From Nocardia carnea NBRC 14403 (GTDB taxonomy: Bacteria; Actinomycetota; Actinomycetes; Mycobacteriales; Mycobacteriaceae): a stretch of 38,813 nucleotides of DNA. The stretch spans positions 1 through 38,813 of the forward strand of contig NZ_BAFV01000110.1 in NCBI RefSeq assembly GCF_000308515.1. The letters are read 5' to 3'. Numbering within the stretch: position 1 is the first letter of the stretch; each line of letters begins with the position of its first letter. The notes below the pieces were generated by a model, which saw only the letters and a program-made list of their open reading frames with translations, was not told the origin of the DNA and did no database searches. Shown piece after piece: positions 7,644 through 15,776 of the stretch. Made by a program: the position numbers and the translations under genes.

Positions 7644-7707
7644 CAGCAGTAATCCCCGCCACGAACAGCATGCCCGGGGCACATATGTGCCCCGGGGATT
7701 ACTGCTG
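7644..7707. terminator. Nested palindrome between convergent genes (bidirectional terminator candidate)
   Basis: CAGCAGTAATCCCC (7644-7657) is exactly complementary to GGGGATTACTGCTG (7694-7707). Inside lies GGGGCACATATGTGCCCC (7676-7693), an 18-base perfect palindrome directly abutting the right outer arm; counted on its own the palindrome is 24 bases (7673-7696). Outer stem and inner hairpin could stack, leaving an 18-base bulge at 7658-7675. It sits between the stops of the CoA-transferase (+) and aldehyde dehydrogenase (-). There is no T-tract. Confidence 0.6.
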
Positions 7708-7721
7708 CTTCGGCCACCGCT

Positions 7722-9173
7722 CTAGAGGTTCAACACACACAGCCGTTCGGTTGTCAGCTCCCGCGCGGTCGACTCCGGCCCCTCTTTTGTATTGCCGGAC
7801 TCGCGAATCCCGCCGTAGGGCATATTGTCGGCGCGGAAGGCCGGGGTTTCGTTGATCAGGACACTGCCGAATTTCAGTCGTTCGGTAGCGGCCAGCGCCT
7901 TGCTCATATCGGAGGTGAAAACACCCGCCTGCAAACCGTATTTCGAATCGTTCGACAGCGCGATCGCCTCGTCGAACGAGCCCACGCGTACCAGGCTCAG
8001 GACGGGTCCGAAGATTTCTTCCCGGATGAGGTCGCAGGCCGGACCGACATCGGTGAGCAGGGTGGGCTCGAGGATTCCGTCCGGCCGGACACCACCGCCG
8101 GCCCGCACGACGGCACCGGCCGATTCCGCCTGTCCGATCGCGGTGGTGATGCGGTGTCTCGCCTTGTCGTCGATGACGGGCCCGCAGAGCACCTGCTCGT
8201 CGGCAGGGTCGCCCACTCCCAGGCGGGACATCCGTTCCGTCAGCAACGCCCGGAGGTCGCCGGCCACGGCATCGTTCACATAGATCCGCTGGACCGAAAC
8301 ACAGGTCTGCCCGGCGAAACCGAAGGCGTTGGGCACCAGTTTGTCCGCGGCCTGTTCGAGATCGGCATCGGACTCGATAATCGCCGGGCTGGCATTCCCG
8401 AGTTCGAGCAGCACTTTCTTCCGCGACCCGGCCCCGGCGATATGCCAGCCGACGGCGGCCGAACCGGTGAAGCTGATGGCCGCGACCCGCGGATCCTCGA
8501 CGATCACCGCGCTGATCTCGCCGGGATCCCCCGGGACGACCGACAGGTAGCCCTCCGGCATACCGGCGTCCGCGCAGATATCGGCCAGAACGAACGATGT
8601 CAGCGGTGCCTGCGGCGCGGGTTTGAGTACGACCGGGCAGCCGACGGCGAACGCGGGGGCCAGCTTGTGCGCGACGAGGTTGAGCGGAAAGTTGAACGGG
8701 GCGATGGCGGTGACGACCCCGATGGGCATCTGCCGGGTGAAGCCGATCTTGCCGACGCCCGCAGCCGTCGCGTCCATCGCGACACCGCGGCCGGTGTGGG
8801 TCCGCGCGACCGCCGCGGCGAGCCGGAAGGTGTCCGCGGCCCGGTCCACTTCCGCGCGGGCCGAACCGATCGGTTTGGCGACTTCGGCGCAGATCAGGTT
8901 CGCGAGCACCGGCTTGCGCTCGAGGATGAGTTCGGCGATCCGATCCAGTATCGCGGCGCGGATATGCGCCGGAATCTGCTGGTCGAGGGTGCGATACGCC
9001 AGCTCGACCGCCTCCGCGGCCGCACCGGCCGACGCATTCGCCACCCGGCCGACGAGAACACCGTCATAGGGATTGACGACCGGCGATGCCGTATCGGTGA
9101 AGATTTCCCGGTGCCCGATACGCACTCCGCGTTCCGGAACAGTCTGTGCTGAGCGCTCGTCGAGCGATGTCAT
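7722..9173 (-). CDS. NAD(P)-dependent aldehyde dehydrogenase
   Basis: 483 residues, standard ALDH length. N161 (PFNFPLN) is the oxyanion Asn, K184 (VVLKPAPQAP) binds cofactor, E257 (LLELGNASP) is the general base and C291 (GFAGQTCVSVQRIYV) the nucleophile. FGPVLSLVRV and the Gly-rich C-terminal stretch are intact. It oxidises an aldehyde to an acid in the cytoplasm. The subfamily looks like the lactaldehyde / phosphonoacetaldehyde / succinic-semialdehyde-like group, but I cannot fix the substrate. It is the last gene of the ABC-importer run, 30 bases after the ATPase. The aldolase at 15777 would release pyruvate plus acetaldehyde or succinic semialdehyde, either of which would need such an enzyme, so a role in the aromatic pathway is a reasonable inference. 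Confidence 0.92.
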   Translation of the reverse strand: MTSLDERSAQTVPERGVRIGHREIFTDTASPVVNPYDGVLVGRVANASAGAAAEAVELAYRTLDQQIPAHIRAAILDRIAELILERKPVLANLICAEVAKPIGSARAEVDRAADTFRLAAAVARTHTGRGVAMDATAAGVGKIGFTRQMPIGVVTAIAPFNFPLNLVAHKLAPAFAVGCPVVLKPAPQAPLTSFVLADICADAGMPEGYLSVVPGDPGEISAVIVEDPRVAAISFTGSAAVGWHIAGAGSRKKVLLELGNASPAIIESDADLEQAADKLVPNAFGFAGQTCVSVQRIYVNDAVAGDLRALLTERMSRLGVGDPADEQVLCGPVIDDKARHRITTAIGQAESAGAVVRAGGGVRPDGILEPTLLTDVGPACDLIREEIFGPVLSLVRVGSFDEAIALSNDSKYGLQAGVFTSDMSKALAATERLKFGSVLINETPAFRADNMPYGGIRESGNTKEGPESTARELTTERLCVLNL

Positions 9174-9203
9174 TCTTCTACTCGTCTTCCTGGCGATCGT
9201 CGA

Positions 9204-10061
9204 TCAGTTGAGCACGTGATCGGGTGAACGGGCCGGCTCCGCGTCCGCTGTGGCAGCGGGGATATCGCCGTGCCGGATCTCCCGGTAGACGCGGCTGCGC
9301 AGTTCGGCGAATTCGCGGGTGGCCTTGGTGGCGATCTGATCGCGGTCGGCGCCGAGATGGGTTTCGATGAGGTCGACTACCTGGGTCGGTTTCTTACCGA
9401 GCACCAGGACCCGGTCCGAGAGGTAGACGGCTTCGTCGATATCGTGGGTGACCAGCAGGATGGTGATACCGAGATGCTTCTTTACCCGTAGCGTCAGATC
9501 CTCGAGGTCCGCCCGGGTCTGGGCGTCGACCGATGCGAACGGTTCGTCCATGAGAACGATCGCCGGTGCGTAGGCCAGGGCGCGCGCGATGGCGACCCGC
9601 TGTTGCATACCGCCGGAAAGCTGCCACGGATACTTCTGCACATGCTCCTTCAGGCCGACCTCCACGAGCGCGGCCATGGCCGTTTCCTTGCGCTGTTTCT
9701 TGTCTTTGGTCGTGGAGCGCAGCGGCAGCATCACATTGTCGAGGACCGACATCCACGGCATTAGGGAGCGCGAATAGTCCTGGAAGACGATCGCCATTTC
9801 GGCGGGTGGTTCCGTGATCTGGCGTCCGCGCAGCGAGACGATTCCGGCGGTCGGGGCGATCAGTCCCGAAAGGCATTGCAGAAGTGTCGTCTTGCCGGCT
9901 CCCGAGGGCCCGACGATGCACATGAATTCGCCGGATCGGACGGTGACATCTATCCCGCCCAGCACCTGGTGATCGCCGAAGCTCTTGGACAGGTTCTCGA
10001 CGACGAGCAGTTCGTCGCTCGGCGCCGGTGTGCCGGCGGCAGAGTTGGCAGATGCGCTCAT
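9204..10061 (-). CDS. ABC transporter ATP-binding protein (SsuB/TauB/NrtD type)
   Basis: 285 residues. Walker A GPSGAGKTT at 51-59, Q-loop Q94, signature LSGGMQQR at 148-155, Walker B IVLMDE at 168-173 and switch H206 (VTHDIDEA) are all present, so it should be a competent ATPase on the inner face of the membrane. The closest recognisable group is the nitrate/sulfonate/taurine importers. AGGAG lies 8 bases upstream of the ATG and overlaps the stop codon of the preceding permease gene, so the genes are surely co-transcribed. A C-terminal extension of roughly 40 residues after the helical subdomain (ending SPDHVLN) is unremarkable. Confidence 0.93.
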   Translation of the reverse strand: MSASANSAAGTPAPSDELLVVENLSKSFGDHQVLGGIDVTVRSGEFMCIVGPSGAGKTTLLQCLSGLIAPTAGIVSLRGRQITEPPAEMAIVFQDYSRSLMPWMSVLDNVMLPLRSTTKDKKQRKETAMAALVEVGLKEHVQKYPWQLSGGMQQRVAIARALAYAPAIVLMDEPFASVDAQTRADLEDLTLRVKKHLGITILLVTHDIDEAVYLSDRVLVLGKKPTQVVDLIETHLGADRDQIATKATREFAELRSRVYREIRHGDIPAATADAEPARSPDHVLN

Positions 10062-10071
10062 TGTCAGGCTC

Positions 10072-10830
10072 CTAAGCGTTCTTCTTGTTGTGCCAATCGA
10101 GGACTTGCGTTTCGATCAGGCGGAATCCGAAGTTGAGCAGATAACCCAGCACACCCAGCATCACGATCCCCGACCACATGTTGAGGATGTTGAAACTGCG
10201 CTGTGAATCCAGAATGAAATAACCGATACCGCCGGGCGATCCGATCATTTCGGTCACCACCATGACAACGGTGGCGATGGTCAATGCGAGCCGGGCGCCG
10301 GCGAAGATCTGCGGGGCGGCATTGGGCGCGTAGATATAGCGGATACGGTCGCCGAGCGGGAGCCGGTAGCTGCGGGCCATGCTGAGCAGGACCGGTTCCA
10401 CCGAACGCACACCGTCGATGGTGTTCAGCAGGATCGGCCACATCGATGCCAGCGCGATCAGGAACACCTTCATGGTGTCGCCGATCCCGAGGAAGATGGT
10501 GGCGATCGGCAGCAGGGCGACGCCCGGTGTGGAGCGGAGGAATTCCAGGATCGGCCGGACCGCCTCCTCGAAACGCGGCAGCAGTCCGAGGAGAATCCCA
10601 CCGAGCACACCGACGATCAGCGCGAAACCGAAACCGACGACGATCCGGAGCAGGCTGGGGACCAGGTTCTCCGCGATACCGTCGAAGAACCAGACCTCGG
10701 CGACGCGGTCCAGAATGTCGGCCAGCGGCGGGAAATAGAACGAGGAACTACCGGCCGAAGCCACGAGCCAGGCGACGACGAGAACGATGGGGAGCCAGAT
10801 CTCCCAGGCCAGGGCGGTGACACGTTTCAT
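10072..10830 (-). CDS. ABC transporter permease (SsuC/TauC type), second of two
   Basis: The ATG at 10830-10828 overlaps the TGA of the upstream permease (ATGA), giving 252 residues; the frame stays open upstream only because it shadows that gene. Hydrophobic segments include LPIVLVVAWLVASAG near the N-terminus and a central run (ALIVGVLGGILLGLL), with a cytoplasmic EAA-like loop around RSYRLPLGDRIRYIYAPNAAPQIFAGARLA that contacts the ATPase. It forms part of the membrane pore of the importer. Two non-identical permeases imply a heterodimeric pore; most SsuABC/TauABC systems use one permease gene. Confidence 0.92.
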   Translation of the reverse strand: MKRVTALAWEIWLPIVLVVAWLVASAGSSSFYFPPLADILDRVAEVWFFDGIAENLVPSLLRIVVGFGFALIVGVLGGILLGLLPRFEEAVRPILEFLRSTPGVALLPIATIFLGIGDTMKVFLIALASMWPILLNTIDGVRSVEPVLLSMARSYRLPLGDRIRYIYAPNAAPQIFAGARLALTIATVVMVVTEMIGSPGGIGYFILDSQRSFNILNMWSGIVMLGVLGYLLNFGFRLIETQVLDWHNKKNA

Positions 10831-11696
10831 GCCGGACGCTCCCCTCGAATACTCGGATGCCACCACAGCAGGCGACGTTGCGCGGCGACGATCAGGGTGT
10901 TGATGAGCAACCCGAGCACACCGGCCGTGATGGCGTAGGCGAACACCTCGGGGCGCTGGAAAGCCTGCTCCATATGCGACAACTCCAGGCCCAGGCCTTC
11001 GGCGCCACCGATGTATTCGGCGCTGATCGTCATCAGCAGCGCCATCGTCGCCGCCAGCCGCAAACCGGTGAAGACGAGCAGCGTCACGCTGGGAACCCAC
11101 AGGTAGCGCAGGCGATCGGCCAGGGAGATCCGGAATACCCGGACCACCCATTTGTGTAGCGGTTCGACCTGCTTGGCCGCATACATCGACTGGATGAGCA
11201 GGGGCCAGATCGCCGCGAGGACGATCATGGTGATCTCCATCTGGCTGGTGGCTCCGAAGAGCAGCAGCACCAGCGGCAGCAGCGCGATGGTCGGGATACT
11301 GCGGAAGAAATCGATGATCCACCGGGTGCTCTGGGTGGCGCGCAGCGAGGCCCCCAGCAGCAGCCCGAGCGGAATTCCGATGACGGCGCACAGGGCGAGG
11401 CCGGTGGCCCATACGCGGACTGTCGTGCCCAGAGCGGTCCAGTATTCGCTCGTTCCCCAGAGCCCGACGAGCGCCTGCGCGGCTTCGACGGGACTGGGCA
11501 GGGAATCGTCGTCGACCATCGAGCTCATGGCGATGAGCTGCCATATCAGCAGTACGGCGGCGATAGCGGCGAGTTTGGTGACGAGCCCGGTACGGCGACG
11601 GCCGGCCGAGCCGGTATCGGCCTTACCTGCGGCCGCAGGCCTCGCCCGGGTTTCCGCCCGGGTCGTGGGTGCGCTGGTGAGAGTCATATCGTTCAC
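10827..11696 (-). CDS. ABC transporter permease (SsuC/TauC type), first of two
   Basis: 289 residues from a GTG at 11696 that overlaps the stop of the substrate-binding protein (GTGA); an ATG three codons further (11687) is an alternative. A Thr/Ala/Arg-rich cytoplasmic tail of about 35 residues precedes the first membrane helix (LAAIAAVLLIWQLIAM). The EAA-type loop is near VFRISLADRLRYLWVPSVTLLVFTGLRLA. Together with the permease at 10072 it should build the translocation path. Divergence between the two permeases is clear along their length, so this is not a recent tandem duplication. Confidence 0.92.
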   Translation of the reverse strand: MNDMTLTSAPTTRAETRARPAAAGKADTGSAGRRRTGLVTKLAAIAAVLLIWQLIAMSSMVDDDSLPSPVEAAQALVGLWGTSEYWTALGTTVRVWATGLALCAVIGIPLGLLLGASLRATQSTRWIIDFFRSIPTIALLPLVLLLFGATSQMEITMIVLAAIWPLLIQSMYAAKQVEPLHKWVVRVFRISLADRLRYLWVPSVTLLVFTGLRLAATMALLMTISAEYIGGAEGLGLELSHMEQAFQRPEVFAYAITAGVLGLLINTLIVAAQRRLLWWHPSIRGERPA

Positions 11697-12694
11697 TCGG
11701 ACTCGGCCAGCAGCTCATCGGCCGCCGGCTTTTCGGTCAGGATTTCGTACTCGACGGCCAGGGTCGCGATCTTGTCGAGCTGCTCGGCGGTCACCGGTTC
11801 CGCGGCGAATGTCTGGACGTAGGCGTTCTCGAGCTGCTCCGGGCTGAAACCGAGCTGCTCCCGGGCCACCTTCTCGGCGAGCTCGGTATTGCCGTTGACC
11901 GATGCTGCGGCCTCATAGATACCTTCGGCGAACTTCTGCACCGCCTCCGGGTTCTCGGCGATGAACTGCTCGCTCGCCACATACACCGAGGAGGGAACGC
12001 CCTTGTTACCCGGCACATCGGTGTTGTGCACCAGCTGCGCCTTCCCGGAAGAGATAGCGCTGGAGGCCAGGGGCTCGTTCGGGGTGGCGGCGTCCACGAA
12101 GCCCTGCTGGACCAGGTCGATCGTCTGCGCCGGCGGCACCTCGACGAACTCGATGGCGGCGGAATCACCACCGGCGCGGTCCACGATGGCGCGGATATTC
12201 ATCCAGGTCTGCGTTTTGATGGCCGGAACGCCGACCTTCTTGCCGACCAGGTCTCGCACCGACTTGATCGGGCTCGACGGCGCCGACACCACACTGGCCG
12301 CCGACAGCTCGCCGTCCTCACCGTCGGTGGATTGCAGGCCTGCACCCGCGATCACCCGGATGGGCAGGCCCTGGGAGCGAGCCTGCATCAGGGTGATGGT
12401 GTCCATCTGCGCCACGTGCAGACCGCCGTTGAGCAGCTGCGGGACGGCATCGTTGGCGGATTTGTTCGCGGTGGGTGTGACGGTCAGGCCGCGTTCGGCG
12501 AAATTCCCCTCGCTGACGGCGACCCGTAGTCCGATACCGGACAGCCCGGGCGAACTGCCCACCTTGATATCGCTCACCGGCCCACCGGAACCGCTGTCGG
12601 AGGAGCAGGCCCCGAGCGTGAGGGCGAGGATGCCCGCCGCGGTGGCAGCGGCGGCGCGACGGACTACGGGTGCTGCGATGCACGCGAGGGACAT
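11693..12694 (-). CDS. Substrate-binding lipoprotein of an SsuA/TauA/NMT1-type ABC importer
   Basis: 333 residues from the ATG at 12694, which has GGAG 7 bases upstream; a longer frame adds 33 unlikely residues. The signal peptide ends in a lipobox (LALTLGAC) with C30 as the lipidated Cys, so the protein is anchored outside the membrane. The mature part follows the NMT1/SsuA pattern (GLRVAVSEGNFAERGL, then the TPNEPLASSA segment). Family members bind small anions: alkanesulfonates, nitrate, pyrimidine precursors, and in several actinobacteria phthalate or other aromatic acids. Context among aromatic catabolic genes favours an aromatic acid. First gene of a five-gene minus-strand run (binding protein, two permeases, ATPase, aldehyde dehydrogenase) preceded by an IclR gene and a candidate operator. 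Confidence 0.92.
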   Translation of the reverse strand: MSLACIAAPVVRRAAAATAAGILALTLGACSSDSGSGGPVSDIKVGSSPGLSGIGLRVAVSEGNFAERGLTVTPTANKSANDAVPQLLNGGLHVAQMDTITLMQARSQGLPIRVIAGAGLQSTDGEDGELSAASVVSAPSSPIKSVRDLVGKKVGVPAIKTQTWMNIRAIVDRAGGDSAAIEFVEVPPAQTIDLVQQGFVDAATPNEPLASSAISSGKAQLVHNTDVPGNKGVPSSVYVASEQFIAENPEAVQKFAEGIYEAAASVNGNTELAEKVAREQLGFSPEQLENAYVQTFAAEPVTAEQLDKIATLAVEYEILTEKPAADELLAESE

Positions 12695-12796
12695 GTCGAA
12701 ACTCCGGTCTTGGTGATGGCGTGATAAATGCGCGGTTCGGCGTCGGGGCCTGTGGCCGGCGTCATGACAACAGGCGATTGTGCCCCGTATCACTTC

Positions 12797-12812
12797 TGGA
12801 GCGGCCGTTCCA
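12797..12812. promoter_or_regulatory. Imperfect palindrome upstream of the importer operon, candidate IclR operator
   Basis: TGGAGCGGCCGTTCCA is a 16-base palindrome with one mismatched pair. It lies about 100 bases upstream of the substrate-binding-protein ATG. The 9-mer CCGTTCCAG at its right side recurs at 13819-13827, in the other regulatory gap flanking the IclR gene. Known IclR sites often have the form TGGAA-N-TTCCA, so binding by the adjacent IclR protein is a reasonable guess. Confidence 0.35.
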
Positions 12813-12889
12813 GGGATGCTACGGTCCGGCGAGCCGGGAAGGAATCGCTCCTTTCCAGATGGCGCAATACCCGTGCCGCCGCCGGCCGC

Positions 12890-13699
12890 TCAGACCGTGA
12901 GAATTCGTTCGATCTGCCCGGCCGCCTGCCGCAGCGCGTTCCCCGATTGCACGAGGTTGCTGCGCACAGTGGGCGCCGAGAGGCTTATCGCGGCCACGGC
13001 GATACCGTCACGCACGATCGGCGTCGCTACACATACCTGCCCGAGGACCGATTCCTGGCGATCATAGGCCAGCCGGGTCGAGCGGATTTCCACCAGTTGC
13101 TGATGCAGCACCGATCGGCTGGCCACGGAATGCCGGGTCCGCCGCGGTAGTGCCTCCTGGAAGACACTCGCGAGCCGCTGCGGGGGCTGAAACGCGAGCA
13201 TGGCCTTACCCAGCGCGGTGCAGGTGGCCGGCACCCGGCCACCGATGGCGGTGGGCGCGGGCAGGGTGCGCAACCCGACGATCTTGTCGACGATGACGAC
13301 CTCGGGCCCGTCCAGGATCGCGAGCCGGGCTGTCATCCCGGACGCCGCGTACAACTCCCCCAGGTAGGGAGCCACGCGTTCCCGCAGCCCGCGCGGGCGG
13401 CAGTGGGCCACCTGATTGCCGAGTTCGAACAGTTTGTCGCCCGGTCGGTACTGCGTGCCCTCCTTCGATACGAATCCACTTTCGACGAGGTAGGCCAGCA
13501 GTCGATAGGCGGTGGAGGTGGGCACACCGACCCGGCGGGCGATATCGCTGACCCCCATCGAGGCGTCACCGTTGCGGAACTCGTCCAGCAACTGGAGCGC
13601 TTTGAGCACCGAGGCCGTCCCCCGTTGACCGTTCTTGTTCGTGTTTCCGTCCTCGGCCAGGCCGTCGGCGAAGCCGGGTTCTTCCATCAGTGCGGTCAC
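12890..13699 (-). CDS. IclR-family transcriptional regulator
   Basis: 269 residues from GTG at 13699, which has GAGAGG 8 bases upstream; an ATG four codons later is the alternative, and the open frame further upstream is not supported. The winged helix-turn-helix is at about residues 28-88 (VLKALQLLDEFRNG, then VSDIARRVGVPTSTAYRLLAYL). The effector-binding GAF-like domain follows, with the family region GRVPATCTALGKAMLAF and a C-terminal ATPIVRDGIAVAAISLSAP. IclR proteins commonly control aromatic acid catabolism as activators or repressors responding to pathway acids. It lies 195 bases upstream of the importer operon on the same strand and is divergent from the double TetR gene at 13916. Confidence 0.92.
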   Translation of the reverse strand: MTALMEEPGFADGLAEDGNTNKNGQRGTASVLKALQLLDEFRNGDASMGVSDIARRVGVPTSTAYRLLAYLVESGFVSKEGTQYRPGDKLFELGNQVAHCRPRGLRERVAPYLGELYAASGMTARLAILDGPEVVIVDKIVGLRTLPAPTAIGGRVPATCTALGKAMLAFQPPQRLASVFQEALPRRTRHSVASRSVLHQQLVEIRSTRLAYDRQESVLGQVCVATPIVRDGIAVAAISLSAPTVRSNLVQSGNALRQAAGQIERILTV

Positions 13700-13915
13700 G
13701 CGGGACCCCTCTCCAGGTTGTTCTGCAGTCCCCCCGCCGGTTGGCCGACAGCGTCTTTCGGTGTTGCCCGGTATCGGCCAGCCAACTTCTGTAGTGGTTG
13801 GTACAGTGATTGTAATGACCGTTCCAGTGAGCGGCAACACACCCGCCCATACCGAAACCCGGCAGGTACGCTGAGTTCCTCCCGTTCGGCAGCCCCGCCA
13901 CCGGAAAGAGACGCC

Positions 13916-15187
13916 ATGAACACCGCCCGACGGAATGCCCGCGGAGAAGCCAGTGTGCAGCGCATTCTCGACGCCACCGTGCAATTGGTCGGCCGGTACG
14001 GGTACGACAACACGACGATCGCCCGGATCACGAAATTCACGCAGCTGCCCGCCAGTTCGATCTACTGGTACTTCCGCGACAAGGACGAGCTCATCGCCTC
14101 CGCACTGGAGTACTCGTACACGCGCTTCGCCCGAGGCCGCCGATCCTGGCAGGGATTCGATCCCGCGGTGCCACTCGAAGACCAGCTGATCGGCGAACTC
14201 GAACCCGAACTACAGGCCTCGGAATCGGAGGCTCCGCTGCGGCTCGGCATCATGCTCGCGCTCGAAGGCAGTGCCGCCCGGTCGAAGATCCAGGAACCGT
14301 TCCAGCGCCGCCGCGCCGCCGCTCTCGAATCGATACGCAACTGGTGGGACGACGTCTTCGCCGCGTTCGACGCCGACGAGAACACCCGCGGCCCGGGGAC
14401 GTGGTGGATGTCCACCCTGACCCTCGCCCTGATGGACGGCCACTACATCTCCGATGTCGTCGCGGACGGCCCGGCGGCGGTCGCCCACCGCAGCCGCATC
14501 GTCGGGCTGGTTCTCGCCTCGGCCTTCACCGCGCTGCGTACCGGCGCAGAACCGATCCCCACTGCCGAGCTGCCCACGCAGCCGCCGGCCCTGGCCGACG
14601 AGACCACCGGGCCGGCAGCTCTCCTGAGCGTCACCCGCCGGCTCGTCGCCGAGCACGGCTACGAAGGTGCGACGATCGGCCGCATCTGTTCGGCCACCGG
14701 GATGCAGCGCAGCTCGGTCTACTGGCGATACAAAGACAAGGACTCCCTGATCAAGGCCGCCGTGGCCGAACCGTTCCTGGAACTTCTCGCACCCTTGCAC
14801 GCGCTCGGCGAGAAACCCTGGACCGAAGAGGTTTCGGCCGCCTTGAGCACGACCATGCGCGGCGCACACGACCACCCGGACACGATCAAGGCGGGTCTGC
14901 TGCTCAAGGTCCAGCAGTGGGATCCGCCGACCGCCGGTGGGCTCGCCGTCGCCGCCGGGACCGCGGGTGCCGAAACCGCGCTGGCGGAGTGGTTCGCCGA
15001 GGCCCTCCCGCCCACCGGCCGCGCGGAGGCGTTCGGGGAGCATCTGGCCTGGACCGTGCTCCGGCTGGTCGAAGGCCTGATGCTCCGCTCGGCACTCGGC
15101 CGGCCCGCACCGGTCGAAGCCACGACACGGCTGTTCGACGCCATGATGGACGGCGTCATGAACCAGTGGCCGACCTCGGTTGTCTGA
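13916..15187 (+). CDS. Tandem TetR-TetR fusion regulator (two DNA-binding domains in one chain)
   Basis: 423 residues from ATG 13916 (GGAAAGAG just upstream); usual TetR proteins are about 190-220. Two complete TetR units lie in tandem. Unit 1 is residues 10-210 with its helix-turn-helix at 33-53 (TTIARITKFTQLPASSIYWYF). Unit 2 is residues 233-423 with its own at 252-272 (ATIGRICSATGMQRSSVYWRY). A Pro/Ala/Thr-rich linker (AEPIPTAELPTQPPALADET) joins them. Each half has its own ligand-binding helical domain, and the halves are clearly diverged. Inferred: a covalent pseudo-dimer, able to read an asymmetric operator or two ligands. It is divergent from the IclR gene and stops 3 bases before the convergent gene at 15191. 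Confidence 0.92.
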   Translation: MNTARRNARGEASVQRILDATVQLVGRYGYDNTTIARITKFTQLPASSIYWYFRDKDELIASALEYSYTRFARGRRSWQGFDPAVPLEDQLIGELEPELQASESEAPLRLGIMLALEGSAARSKIQEPFQRRRAAALESIRNWWDDVFAAFDADENTRGPGTWWMSTLTLALMDGHYISDVVADGPAAVAHRSRIVGLVLASAFTALRTGAEPIPTAELPTQPPALADETTGPAALLSVTRRLVAEHGYEGATIGRICSATGMQRSSVYWRYKDKDSLIKAAVAEPFLELLAPLHALGEKPWTEEVSAALSTTMRGAHDHPDTIKAGLLLKVQQWDPPTAGGLAVAAGTAGAETALAEWFAEALPPTGRAEAFGEHLAWTVLRLVEGLMLRSALGRPAPVEATTRLFDAMMDGVMNQWPTSVV

Positions 15188-15190
15188 CGG

Positions 15191-15742
15191 TCAGTCGAGG
15201 CGAAGCCGATAGGTGTCCACGGGGCCGGTCTCCAGTTCCAGCCGGAAGGTGTTCATCACGCGGCCGACCATCATGTAGAAGCCGATGAGCAGGACGAGCT
15301 CCACGAGTTCGGATTCGTTGTATTCCGCGCCGACCGCGTCGAACACTTCGTCCGGGACCGTTGTCGTCCGGACGACGGCATCGGTGAAGTCCAGCAGCAG
15401 GATCTCGAACGGAGCGAACTCGCTCGCTGCGGCCTCACCCGAATAGGCGGCGACCGCCTCGATCTTCGACCGCGTGAAACCCACCCGTTCGGCGACGGCG
15501 GTGTGTTCGTGCCATTGGTAAGCGGCGCCGGTGAGGTGGGCGACCCGCAGGATGACGACCTCGCGGTGCACCGGGTCGAGCGAGCTGCCCCGGCTCAGGG
15601 TCTGGCCGAGGGCCAGCACCTCGGGTGCGCTGTTCTGCGAGTTCGCGATCATCCGGAAGATATTGATCTTCCGCTTTCCGGCCATGGCCCGGACCACGCG
15701 GTCGGGCGCATTGTCGGGGTCGAAGTACGGGATACGAGCCAA
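15191..15742 (-). CDS. Carboxymuconolactone-decarboxylase (AhpD-like) family protein
   Basis: 183 residues from TTG at 15742, chosen for the AGGAGAG site upstream; the longer frame is a shadow of the aldolase gene. The core CMD helical region spans residues 35-115, with E61 (HREVVILRVAHL) and Y75-W77-E79-H80 (AYQWHEH). The redox CxxC of AhpD peroxidase partners is absent, so this belongs to the decarboxylase-like or uncharacterised branch. The C-terminal third (LVELVLLIGFYMMVGRVMNTF) is the usual family ending. Last gene of the minus-strand meta-cleavage operon, 34 bases after the aldolase. It might handle a lactone or side product of ring cleavage; activity is not predictable from sequence. 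Confidence 0.87.
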   Translation of the reverse strand: MARIPYFDPDNAPDRVVRAMAGKRKINIFRMIANSQNSAPEVLALGQTLSRGSSLDPVHREVVILRVAHLTGAAYQWHEHTAVAERVGFTRSKIEAVAAYSGEAAASEFAPFEILLLDFTDAVVRTTTVPDEVFDAVGAEYNESELVELVLLIGFYMMVGRVMNTFRLELETGPVDTYRLRLD

Positions 15743-15776
15743 GGAACTCTCCTGACGTTCGGGGTGTTCGCTGCGT

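Noticed and set aside
10072..11544. A 490-codon frame suggesting a fused double permease
   Set aside because: The front part is a frame-shifted shadow of the upstream permease gene; the real start is ATG 10830 in an ATGA overlap, so there are two separate permeases.
13403..13915. An N-terminal extension of the double TetR gene
   Set aside because: It runs antisense through the IclR gene and lacks TetR-like content; the ATG at 13916 has a good binding site.
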